Both the position numbers and the translations under genes were made by a program. This document shows, one piece after another, positions 17,878 through 26,127 of a stretch of DNA of 62,346 nucleotides. The first letter of the stretch is position 1. Each line of letters starts with the position of its first letter. The notes under the pieces are model-generated. The model searched no databases. It had not been told where the DNA came from and saw only the letters and a program-made list of their open reading frames with translations. Source of the stretch: Clostridiales bacterium (GTDB lineage: Bacteria; Bacillota; Clostridia; Oscillospirales; CAG-272); the NCBI GenBank assembly GCA_016288155.1, contig JAEEYP010000010.1, positions 1-62,346 of the forward strand, read 5' to 3'.

Positions 17878-19350
17878 ATGAAAAGAATGCTTATCCTATT
17901 CCTCGCCGCGGCGATGCTTCTGCCGCTGTTCGTCTCCTGCTCGGAAAAGCCGAAGGATCCGGCAGACACCGGCACGTCCGACGCCGGCTCCGTTACGGCG
18001 CCTGTGACGGAGGACAAAAGTCTGACCTCCGTCGACGCCGTCCCGGCGCTCGATTTCGACGGAGAAAGCTTCGATATCCTTCAGTATACCACGAAAAACT
18101 GGTTTTACGTGGAGGAACAGAACGGAGAACAGCTCAACGATATCGTGTACGAGCGCAACCGGACGCTGGAGGAGCGCTTCAATATCACGATCGAAGAGCC
18201 GAATACCCTTGATTGGATCGACCTAAGAGATCTGATCTCTACGCTCGTCCCGGCGGGCGACGACGCGTACGATATGGTGTCGCAGTCCCTCAGACGGACG
18301 GAGACCACCCTGTCCAAGGGCGTTTTCAGGAACGTGCTCACACTCCCGTATATCGACATCGACAATCCGTGGTATACGCAGGGGCTGGAGGACGCGGTCA
18401 TCAACGGGAAGCTCCTCTTTCTGACAGGCGACTATACGCTCAGCTACACGGCGGGCACCGTCGTGGTGTATTTCAACAAATCGAAGTGGGACGACTACGT
18501 CCACACGGAAAACGAACTGTACCAGATCGTCCGGGACGGCAAATGGACGATCGACCGCATGATGGAGTTCTCCGCCGATCTGTATAACGACACAAACGGC
18601 AACTCCAAGCGGGACGAGGACGATTTCTACGGTTTTGAGCCGTATTTCATCGCCTGTGTGGACGCGTGGGTCTACGGCTCCAACGTGCGCCGGATCCGGA
18701 TCGTGGGCGAGGACTGCGAGATCGTACAGGATATGCTCGAAGAACCGCTCGTCGATCTGTATTCCAAGCTCCGGAATTTCATGGCGTACTCCGACGGTAC
18801 CACGTACGGCGTCTACGACGAAGACTACGGCGGAAATCGCCTGTTTCTCAGCGGTCACGCGCTGTTCTCCTCGTTCAGCGTGGGTGAGATGACGTCGGCG
18901 GAGATGGTCGCGATGGAGGACGACTTCGGCGTCCTCCCGGTACCGAAGTGGAACGAGGACCAGCAGGAATACTACACGAACGTCGACAACGGGAGCGCGG
19001 ACGTCATCGGTATCCTGAAAACGGTGCAGAACACGGAGCTGGTCGGCGCGGTCATCGAGGCGATGAGCGCGATGAGCTACACCTACGTCATGCCGCTCTA
19101 CTGCAAAACGGTGCTCGAGCTGCGCGCCGCGCGGGACCAAGAGACCTCCGAGATGCTGCGCATGATCATGGACACGCGCGTCATGGACTGGGAGACGCTT
19201 TACTCCGGCTACGACGGCTGGGCGAGCCGTCAGAGAAAGCTCGTCAATACCTTCAACTGCCCGGAGCTCGTTTCCGGCATCGTCGAGCGGGTCAACGCGG
19301 TCCAGAATATCTACGAGAACATCATGGAGACCATCTGGAATCTGGAGTGA
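17878..19350 (+). CDS. Extracellular solute-binding lipoprotein (orphan SBP 2)
   Basis: The 490-residue lipoprotein (lipid Cys 21) follows GGGAGG and its own promoter. It contains DNPWYTQGL, VRDGKWTIDRM from residue 218 and the calcium-loop-like DTNGNSKRDEDDFYG from residue 238. It is a close paralogue of SBP 4 (33582-35081): long stretches such as SEMLRMIMDTRVMDWETLY are identical. A terminator follows directly, so it is monocistronic with no permease in the transcript. The ligand is unknown, probably a carbohydrate or glycan fragment. Confidence 0.87.
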   Translation: MKRMLILFLAAAMLLPLFVSCSEKPKDPADTGTSDAGSVTAPVTEDKSLTSVDAVPALDFDGESFDILQYTTKNWFYVEEQNGEQLNDIVYERNRTLEERFNITIEEPNTLDWIDLRDLISTLVPAGDDAYDMVSQSLRRTETTLSKGVFRNVLTLPYIDIDNPWYTQGLEDAVINGKLLFLTGDYTLSYTAGTVVVYFNKSKWDDYVHTENELYQIVRDGKWTIDRMMEFSADLYNDTNGNSKRDEDDFYGFEPYFIACVDAWVYGSNVRRIRIVGEDCEIVQDMLEEPLVDLYSKLRNFMAYSDGTTYGVYDEDYGGNRLFLSGHALFSSFSVGEMTSAEMVAMEDDFGVLPVPKWNEDQQEYYTNVDNGSADVIGILKTVQNTELVGAVIEAMSAMSYTYVMPLYCKTVLELRAARDQETSEMLRMIMDTRVMDWETLYSGYDGWASRQRKLVNTFNCPELVSGIVERVNAVQNIYENIMETIWNLE

Positions 19351-19486
19351 CCGGCGCGGCGGGGACGGCATTTTCGGAAAAACAGGTCCCGGCGTCCGTA
19401 CACGGTCCCCAAACCGTTCCCGGACAGCTTCCTTTTGAAAAGCGAGGGACTTTCATCGCGAAGCGGTCAACATAAAAACGGCTTAC

Positions 19487-19525
19487 GGCGGCGAGGCGCT
19501 ATGCCTCGCCGCCCGGTTCTTTTAT
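19487..19525 (+). terminator. Rho-independent terminator
   Basis: GGCGGCGAGGC (19487-19497) pairs perfectly with 19503-19513 around a five-base loop, followed by CGGTTCTTTT. The 19351-19683 gap otherwise holds only the promoter at 19569-19597. Confidence 0.8.
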
Positions 19526-19568
19526 TTGCCGTGTGCTTCAAAACGGGCGGATCCCGCCGGAAACCGTA

Positions 19569-19597
19569 TTGACTTTCGGAAGGTTTTGAAGTATCAT
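19569..19597 (+). promoter_or_regulatory. Promoter of the decayed glycosyltransferase operon
   Basis: TTGACT (19569-19574), 17 bases, TATCAT (19592-19597). Confidence 0.5.
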
Positions 19598-19683
19598 TAT
19601 ACCGACGGTTTGTACGTACAATTCGGGATCGATGAACGGGAAAGATCGGGCGGCGATCGAGGAAACGGCAAGGAGACGGTATT

Positions 19684-19881
19684 GTGAAGAAAACGGTATT
19701 CATGATCCCGGCGGGCTGCAGGATGCTCTGCATTCTGCCGACGGACGCATCGGCGGAAAACGGCGAACACGTCGTCATGACCGCGGCCGCCGCGGGGATC
19801 GGCGGGGCGGTCCGGAACGTCTTACGCAAACAAAAAGCGATCCCCGAAGCGGTCGGCCGGATCGCGGGAATCCAAAGATGA
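19684..19881 (+). CDS. Small protein of unknown function (65 aa, GTG start)
   Basis: The GTG start lies 8 bases after AAGGAG. The product is a 65-residue basic protein (KKTVFMIPAGCRMLCILPTD at the start; AVRNVLRKQKAIPEAVGRI near the end). Its stop overlaps the ATG of the glycosyltransferase remnant in an ATGA junction, which argues that it is or was translated. No family is recognised; it may itself be a remnant. Confidence 0.4.
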   Translation: MKKTVFMIPAGCRMLCILPTDASAENGEHVVMTAAAAGIGGAVRNVLRKQKAIPEAVGRIAGIQR

Positions 19882-20454
19882 AAATACTGATCTCTACGGA
19901 TTGCTGCGTATTCAACACGGGCGGGATCACGGCGTCCGTATTGGCGCTGTGCGCCGGTCTTCGACGGCGCGGACACGAGGTCAAAACGCTCTCATTGTCC
20001 GACCGGAATACGTCGTTTCGCGACAGGGACGACTATTTTATCAGGTCGTTTCCCGCCTTCTATTATCCCGGTATGCGTATGAGTTTTGCGATGCGGGATC
20101 CGCTTCTTTCAGAACTCGAGGAGTGGAAGCCCGATCTGATCCATATACAGGACGCCGCGCCGCATGGCTCTCGCGAGCGGTCTGCCCTTGCTCTGCCGTG
20201 CCGACGGCGCGCTGGAGGGCATGCTGGAACAGGATAAAAACGGCTTGATCTATCACTCCGAGGAGGAGTTCGGCGATTATGCCGCCCGGATCCTGGGGGA
20301 CGGGATGCTGCGTGCGGACATGGGGCGGTACTCGTCGCTGAAGGCGGAGGACTTTTCGAGCGACTCTTTTGCGGACGCGATGCTTTCGGTCTATGCGGAC
20401 GCGATCATCAAAAGGAAAAAAACGAACCGAACGGGAGGCGGTCAAAATGAATGA
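19878..20454 (+). pseudogene. GT4 glycosyltransferase with an internal deletion
   Basis: The first 93 codons are a clear GT4 N-terminal Rossmann half (MKILISTDCCVFNTGGITAS, LRRRGHEVKTLSLSD, EEWKPDLIHIQD). They are followed within about ten bases, in a different frame, by the GT4 C-terminal end (ALASGLPLLCR, LEGMLEQDKNGLIYHSEEEF, FADAMLSVYADAI), open from 20164 to 20454. A full gene would encode about 370-400 residues, so about 180-200 residues, including the nucleotide-sugar binding region, are gone at about 20155-20165. Relatives make glycolipids or surface glycans. The two halves cannot give an active enzyme. Confidence 0.75.
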
Positions 20455-21360
20455 CGGAAAAGAAATACGTATCCGTGATTATCTTACCGTACTTTTGCGG
20501 CGGCGCAGCGTGATCGCTCTCTGCTGCGTGATACTGACGCTGACGTTCGCGTTTTACGGCATCATCGCAGGCGTGGACAGAATGATCGGCACCTCTCACG
20601 AAAACGGATTCACCTCTTTTATCTACTATACGATGCTCTCCAACGCGCTTGCGGCGCTTTCGGCGGCCTTTATATTCCCTTACGCCGTAGAAGGGATCCG
20701 GAAAAAGCGCTTCACCATGCCGAAATGGGTGGCTGTGATACATTACGTCGCCACGACGACCATCGCGGTCACGATGGTCGTCGTCTTCGCCTTTATCAGC
20801 TGGGCGTCTCCGGACGACGCCTTCGGCGGTTCGAATCTCGCGACGCACGTGATCTGTCCGCTGTTGATCCTCATGTCCTTTTTCCAGATGGAGAGCGGGT
20901 ACCTGTTCTCATGGAAGGATCGGCTGCTCGGGATGATCCCTTTATCCGTGTATATGATCGTCTACTTTATCGAAGTGGTCGTGATCGGCGAGTCGAGGGG
21001 CGGCTGGCCGGATATCTATCATATCATGGAATTCGTTTCGCCCGCTTTGGCGATCCCCGCGGCGCTATTGCTTGCTTTCGGCGTCAGCACCGCCGCCGCG
21101 CTGGTATCGAACCGTCTGACGAAAATACGGAACAAAAAGATGTTCTTATACTGGCGCGGGGAGCCGGATCCGATCGAAGTCCGGATCGAAGCGTTCGGGA
21201 TCGGAAGGATGGCGGCTCAGAGCACGGAAAAAACAACGTACAGATCCCCTATGACATCCTGACGTATCTTGCGCAGACGTGCGATCTGAGAGCGGAGGAT
21301 CTGGTGAAGCCATTCGTCAAAGGTCTGCTGACGGAACTGGAGGATCGCGGCAGATCCTGA
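20447..21360 (+). pseudogene. Six-helix membrane protein (Pr6Pr-like) with a 3' frameshift
   Basis: The ATG at 20447 (GGGAGG upstream; overlaps the end of the previous remnant) encodes about 260 residues with six predicted membrane helices, beginning LRRRSVIALCCVILTLTFAF, with FTSFIYYTMLSN after helix 1. This resembles Pr6Pr family membrane proteins; that name is tentative. The frame stops at 21262, but one base back in the A6 run at 21228-21233 the frame continues with good protein sequence (NNVQIPYDILTYLAQTCDL, LVKPFVKGLLTELEDRGRS) to 21360. Either one A is missing or the ribosome slips here. Confidence 0.6.
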
Positions 21361-21709
21361 GGACCCGGATCCGATCGGGGAAACGGCCGCCGTCACGATT
21401 TATTGCAAACGGCATTCCGACGCCGCTCTGCATGACGGGTATCGGGAGCCGTTTCGTGAAAAAACTCCCGGCGATGCAGGCGGGACGGAGCCGGGACGAA
21501 CAAAGCCTGTGACGCGCATCCTCATTTTTCCGTATTCATCCGGATACAAGTATATCATGAGAGGCGCGTGAAGTCAATGAAGGGCGCCGGAGAATATAAT
21601 TCCCGCTTTGACAAAAATCCGTGTCCCGGCGGCAACTCGCCTCGCGGTTCGCGGATGCCGCCGTATGCCGCTCCGTTCTTATTCCGCCGGACATCTTTCG
21701 GAGAAAGCC

Positions 21710-21738
21710 TTTACTTTTTTTCGCCCTTCTGTTATACT
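21710..21738 (+). promoter_or_regulatory. Promoter of the MoxR-DUF58 operon
   Basis: TTTACT (21710-21715), 17 bases, TATACT (21733-21738). The leader to the ATG at 21943 is about 200 bases. In the 21361-21942 gap I see no supported gene besides this promoter. Confidence 0.6.
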
Positions 21739-21942
21739 ATGCTTGCAGGAACGGGGGAGGGACGGCCGGTCCCTCTCCGCCGTGACGGTGTTTTTTGCCC
21801 GGACGCACGACCGCGGAAAGTGCGGGAAGCCTCCGTGGGAGGCGCCGGGAGCCGCCGCATCCTTGACCGAGGCGGACAAACTCCCCGCCCGAAGCCACAA
21901 ATCCGTAAACGATCGTTGAATCCGAAAAACCGGAGGTATGAC

Positions 21943-22887
21943 ATGACGGTATCGACGCTTGCCCGCTCGCTGTCGGACTCTCTCTCCCGTGCCGTCGTCG
22001 GGAAGGAAGAGCGCATCCGACTCGTCCTGGCTGCTTTTCTCGCGGGAGGACACGTTCTCCTCGAAGACGTGCCAGGGACCGGAAAGAGCACGCTTGCCAA
22101 GGCTCTCGCCCGGTCTCTCGACTGTCCGTTCCGGAGGATCCAGTGTACGCCCGATCTGCTCCCCGCGGACGTCACCGGGCTGAACGTCTGGGATCCCGCG
22201 TCGCGGACGTTCGTTTTCCGACCCGGTCCCGTGTTCTGCTCGGTGCTGTTGGCGGACGAGATCAACCGCGCAACGCCGAGGACGCAGTCCGCTCTGCTCG
22301 AGTGCATGGGCGAATATCAGGTCACGGTCGACGGGACCAGTTATCCGATGACGGAGCCCTTTTTCGTCATCGCCACGGAGAATCCGGTCGAGTCGAAGGG
22401 GACGTTCCCTCTGCCGGAAGCCCAGCTCGACCGGTTCATGATCCGGCTCAGCATCGGCTATCCGGACAGGACGGCAGAGGCGGACATGGCGCGCCTCTGG
22501 CTGAACGGCTCCGAAACGCCGCTCGACGGGATCGCTCCGGTCTGCGCGGCGAAGGACGTACTCGCGGCGCGGAAGGCGGTGGAAGCCGTCGCCGTCTCCC
22601 CGAAGATCACGGACTACGTCGTCTCCCTCGTATCCGCGACACGGAACGACGCCGCGCTGCGGCTCGGCGTCTCTCCCCGCGGGACGCTGCACCTTCTGCG
22701 CATGTCCCAGGCGCTCGCCGCGACGGACGGGCGTGACTACGTCCTCCCGGACGACGTGAAGCGGGCGGCGGTCCCGGTCCTCGCGCACAGGGTGCTGTCC
22801 TCGGCGCAGAACCGACTGAAGCTTTCCCGGAGCGCGCCGGAGATCATAGAACGGATCGTCGCGTCGGTCCCGTCCCCGGTGGACTGA
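21943..22887 (+). CDS. MoxR-family AAA+ ATPase
   Basis: The 314-residue protein has Walker A VPGTGKST (44-51), Walker B VLLADEIN (101-108), the MoxR signature NRATPRTQSALLECMGE, sensor 1 VIATENPVE and a C-terminal lid with DDVKRAAVPVLAHR. MoxR ATPases act as chaperones that insert or activate partner proteins with VWA or DUF58 domains. I chose the ATG at 21943 (GGAGG 6-7 bases upstream); the longer open frame to 21568 passes the promoter. It is the first gene of a three-gene operon. Confidence 0.92.
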   Translation: MTVSTLARSLSDSLSRAVVGKEERIRLVLAAFLAGGHVLLEDVPGTGKSTLAKALARSLDCPFRRIQCTPDLLPADVTGLNVWDPASRTFVFRPGPVFCSVLLADEINRATPRTQSALLECMGEYQVTVDGTSYPMTEPFFVIATENPVESKGTFPLPEAQLDRFMIRLSIGYPDRTAEADMARLWLNGSETPLDGIAPVCAAKDVLAARKAVEAVAVSPKITDYVVSLVSATRNDAALRLGVSPRGTLHLLRMSQALAATDGRDYVLPDDVKRAAVPVLAHRVLSSAQNRLKLSRSAPEIIERIVASVPSPVD

Positions 22888-22888
22888 C

Positions 22889-24097
22889 ATGACGGCGGAG
22901 TTCGTTTTCCTCTTCCTTGCGCTCGCCGTCTCGGGCGTGTTTTCCGCCATGCTTCTGCGGAGCGTCGTGAACACCGCCCTGAAGACCCGGCTCTCCTGCC
23001 GTCTGTTTCTCGACAGCCGGGCGACCGGCGGCACCGATCTCATCGAGGGAGAGGGGTTCTTTCTGAACGCGGAGATCGAAAACGCCTCTCTCATGCCGCA
23101 TCCGCACGCGGAGCTTTACCTCAGTCTGCCCGAAGGGCTGACGTTCGGGGACACGGGGACCGTGGACCACAAGGAAGCGCTCGTGATCCCGGCAAGATCG
23201 GTCGTCCGGCGGCGGTTTTGGGTGAACGCGGTCCGGCGCGGCGTGTACGTGATCGATCACGCGGTCATCGTGCGGAAGAAGACCTTGTTGCTCGATCTCG
23301 TTTCCTTCCGGATGCCCGTTCCCTCCGGCCATTTCAACGCCGTGACGGTCTATCCGACGGTGATGGACCTCGACGAGCACTTCACGACGGCGCCGTACGT
23401 CATAGGGGAGGTGGAGGTGAGCCGCTCGCCCGTCCCCGATCCGCTCGAGTTCATCGGCGTGCATCCCTACCTGAACGAGCCGCTGTCGCGCGTCAACTGG
23501 AAGAAATCCGCCGCCGTCGGGGAATGGATGGCGAACGAGAACGGATTCACCGAAGAGCGCGATCTGACGATCCTTCTGAACCTCCAGTCCCGCGCCTACG
23601 AGCGGTTCGATCCCCTGACCGGAGGGATCAGCTCGAGGGCGCTCACGGAACTCGGGATCTCCGTCGCCGCGTCCCTGATCGACGAGATCTCCGCGTACGA
23701 GGTACCGGTCCGCGTTCTGTTCAACGGGGTCTCGGATACCTTCTCGGAGGAGGAGAAGATCGGGGAGCACGTGCTTTCCCGCTCGGACGACGCGGCGTCT
23801 CTGCCGGACTATCACAATCTCATGCGGATGCTCGCGCGGATCTCCGGCGGCGTGGCGTGCCCGGCGCATGCGATGTTCTACGCCGTCGCCGAGGAGCCGG
23901 ACCGCTTTCTTACCGGAAGGAATCTCGTCGTCGTATCGCCCTACTTCGACGCGGTGATGCGCGATTTCTGCCGCTCCATGCAGGATCTCGGGTTCGAGAC
24001 CGTCTTCTGGATCACCTCGTCCTTCAGCGACACGGAAGGGATCCCCGAGGACGTCCAACTCTATTACCGCACGTACCGGAAGGAGGCGAGGACGTGA
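22889..24097 (+). CDS. DUF58-domain protein
   Basis: The gene begins one base after the MoxR stop. The 402-residue product has a membrane helix at about residues 5-23, a beta-rich region to ~150, and the DUF58 core with the marker VNWKKSAAVGEWM followed by a VWA-like Rossmann region (DLTILLNLQ). DUF58 proteins are standard MoxR partners, membrane-anchored and facing the outside or membrane surface. The function is not settled for the family; proposed roles concern envelope maturation or stress. Confidence 0.88.
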   Translation: MTAEFVFLFLALAVSGVFSAMLLRSVVNTALKTRLSCRLFLDSRATGGTDLIEGEGFFLNAEIENASLMPHPHAELYLSLPEGLTFGDTGTVDHKEALVIPARSVVRRRFWVNAVRRGVYVIDHAVIVRKKTLLLDLVSFRMPVPSGHFNAVTVYPTVMDLDEHFTTAPYVIGEVEVSRSPVPDPLEFIGVHPYLNEPLSRVNWKKSAAVGEWMANENGFTEERDLTILLNLQSRAYERFDPLTGGISSRALTELGISVAASLIDEISAYEVPVRVLFNGVSDTFSEEEKIGEHVLSRSDDAASLPDYHNLMRMLARISGGVACPAHAMFYAVAEEPDRFLTGRNLVVVSPYFDAVMRDFCRSMQDLGFETVFWITSSFSDTEGIPEDVQLYYRTYRKEART

Positions 24098-24855
24098 AAA
24101 CGAAGCTCGCGTATCCGCTGTTCTTTGCCGCCGCGACCGTTTTGTTTCTGCCGTTCACGTATCTGCCGCTGAACGCGCTGTGGCTCTTGTTCAAAAGCTT
24201 CGTCTGGTTCGGCGCGGGCAACGGACGGGAAGAATACGTGGACGCGGTGCTCCGCACGACACCGCTCGCAGGGCTGAGCGTCGTGTTCCTTTTCCTCGCC
24301 GTCTTATTGTCGTTCGGGCTCTTCGTATTCAGCCGGACGCCGCGCGGCAGGAGTTTTTTCGCGGAGTCCGCCGGGATCACCGAATGGCTGGCGCAGAATA
24401 TCTTTCTCGGTTTCACGATGATTTTCGAGCTCCTTTTCATGCTGCTCGGGTTTACCTACCGCAAGCAGGACAGGACCCGGACGCCCGGGAAAACGGATCT
24501 CCGCGCGACGCAGAACGCGGCGATCCGGGAATATGAATTCAGTGAGCGGACCCCGGATGATTACGCGCAGTTTCTGCGGCGGCTGTCCCGCATCCGCTCG
24601 CAGGACGGGAAGATCGGGTACGCCTACCGCACGCTCTGCCGACTGTACAAACGGGCCGCGCCGGATATCTCCGATTCCGACACGCCGCGCGAGGTCCAGC
24701 GAAAGGCGGAACGCGCCGGGCGCTTTGCGCCGTCCGAGCTCGAATCCATCCGGATGATCATCGAGCGTGTGAAGTTTTCCGGACGCCGGCCCGATGAAGC
24801 CGAACAAGCGGAATTTCTCAGAGAACTTTGTCGGAACGTGCGGATCCTTCTGTGA
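24094..24855 (+). CDS. Membrane protein with DUF4129-like C-terminal domain
   Basis: The GTG start overlaps the DUF58 stop by four bases (GTGA) and AGGAGG lies before it. The 253-residue protein has three or four helices in the first ~130 residues, then a soluble tail (GYAYRTLCRLYKRA, SDTPREVQRKAE, LESIRMIIERVKFSGRRP) that follows the DUF4129 pattern. In many genomes DUF4129 is fused to a transglutaminase in the MoxR-DUF58 operon; here no transglutaminase domain is present. Confidence 0.75.
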   Translation: MKTKLAYPLFFAAATVLFLPFTYLPLNALWLLFKSFVWFGAGNGREEYVDAVLRTTPLAGLSVVFLFLAVLLSFGLFVFSRTPRGRSFFAESAGITEWLAQNIFLGFTMIFELLFMLLGFTYRKQDRTRTPGKTDLRATQNAAIREYEFSERTPDDYAQFLRRLSRIRSQDGKIGYAYRTLCRLYKRAAPDISDSDTPREVQRKAERAGRFAPSELESIRMIIERVKFSGRRPDEAEQAEFLRELCRNVRILL

Positions 24856-24960
24856 AAGCCGCCTCGCGGATCGTGCCTGCCGCCGCATCCCGTTCCGTTT
24901 TCGTTCCCCCGCGTATCTTTCGCGCGGTCAAGGATCCATGACCCCGCCCTATACGAAGAA

Positions 24961-24995
24961 CCCCCGGAAGCCTGCGTCTGCAGAGCTTTCGGGGG
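24961..24995. terminator. Terminator between convergent operons
   Basis: CCCCCGGAAGC (24961-24971) pairs with 24985-24995 with one wobble. A T-rich run follows on the minus strand (TTCTT), so it best serves the operon ending at 25057 and may work both ways. Confidence 0.6.
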
Positions 24996-25056
24996 GCCTT
25001 GCGTTCAGGGGGTGCCGGGACTCGTGTCCGCGGCGCGTTCCGCATTTGCGCGGACC

Positions 25057-26043
25057 TTATTTCGCCATATCGAAGAAGTGCGGTGCCTTCCCGGCTGCCC
25101 GGAGCTTTTCCAGAAGGAGGGCTGCCAGCGCCACGTCGAGCATCCCGGTGCCGATGATCTGCGCGTAGATGTATTCGTCCGCGCTCCGGCGGCCTTCCGC
25201 CTTGCCTGCCAGCACGTCGGGAACGACGATGTCGAAGGACTCCGCCGTGATCCGTCCCTGCTCCGCCAGCTCTTTGACGTTGCCGCGGTGGAGGGACTGA
25301 CCTACGTGATCCGTCGCGATGCGGTCGGCTTTCAGGACCGTGTCGAAGGAGGTCTCGCGGTAGGAGCCCATCGTCATGACCAAAGCGCCCGGCTTGATCC
25401 ACTCCCGCTGTACCAGATCGGCGTCGGCGTTCGTCACGGTGACGATGATATCGGAGCCGCGGCAGGCTTCTTCGTTCGTGCGGCACTTGACGAACCGGAA
25501 TTTCGGCGCGTCGAAGCGCGCGATGAAGCGGTCCATGGCTTCCTCGGAGAGGTCGCTCAGACGCACCTCTCCGATATCCAGCACGCGGCTCATGCACAGA
25601 AGACTCATGTACCCCTGCAGACCGGTGCCGATGATCGTGACCGTGTCCGTCCTTGACGCCAGGAGCCGCGCCATGATGGCGGGCTGCGCGCCGGTGCGCA
25701 GGTCGTTGATCCGGTCGCCGCCGATGACGGCGCGCAAAAGACCCGTGCGCGGATCGGTAAGCAGAACCGTCGCCTTGATATAGGGCAGCCCCAGCTTCTT
25801 GTTCTCGTCGTAGCCGCCGACCACTTTGATGCCCGCGGCGTCCATGGGCCCGATGTAGGCGGGCATGGAGTTGAACCAGGAAGGCACGCCCAGCGCGCTC
25901 ATATCCGTCGTGATCTTATTGGGCATGACCACCTTGCCTTCGCCGTACCACGTCCACGTCCGCTCCACGCAGCCGATCGCGTCCTCGACGGTCAGGCACT
26001 CTCTGACGGTCTCCTCGCCGATCATCATGGTTCTTGTATCCAT
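25057..26043 (-). CDS. Ornithine cyclodeaminase / mu-crystallin family protein
   Basis: The 328-residue protein has the family's Rossmann loop VTIIGTGLQGY, the GGDRINDLRTGA segment (substrate/NAD-binding Arg region) and SYRETSFDTV. The family includes ornithine cyclodeaminase, alanine dehydrogenase and imine reductases, all NAD(P)-dependent, so the exact reaction is open. The start at 26043 is chosen because AAGGAG is 6 bases upstream, inside the longer reading frame. It is the last gene after a Gfo/Idh dehydrogenase and an SBP on the same strand, 84 bases behind the SBP. Confidence 0.85.
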   Translation of the reverse strand: MDTRTMMIGEETVRECLTVEDAIGCVERTWTWYGEGKVVMPNKITTDMSALGVPSWFNSMPAYIGPMDAAGIKVVGGYDENKKLGLPYIKATVLLTDPRTGLLRAVIGGDRINDLRTGAQPAIMARLLASRTDTVTIIGTGLQGYMSLLCMSRVLDIGEVRLSDLSEEAMDRFIARFDAPKFRFVKCRTNEEACRGSDIIVTVTNADADLVQREWIKPGALVMTMGSYRETSFDTVLKADRIATDHVGQSLHRGNVKELAEQGRITAESFDIVVPDVLAGKAEGRRSADEYIYAQIIGTGMLDVALAALLLEKLRAAGKAPHFFDMAK

Positions 26044-26127
26044 GTTTTTCTCCTTCATTTTCTTTTGCCGATTTCCGTACGGATCTCCCTCTGCGGGACG
26101 GCGATCCTGAAAACGTCTCTCGTCGGA

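Noticed and set aside
21228..21236. Programmed -1 frameshift heptamer A-AAA-AAC
   Set aside because: The heptamer is present, but the upstream gene does not read it in the frame required for the classical X-XXY-YYZ mechanism, and no stimulatory stem was seen. A simple indel is more likely.
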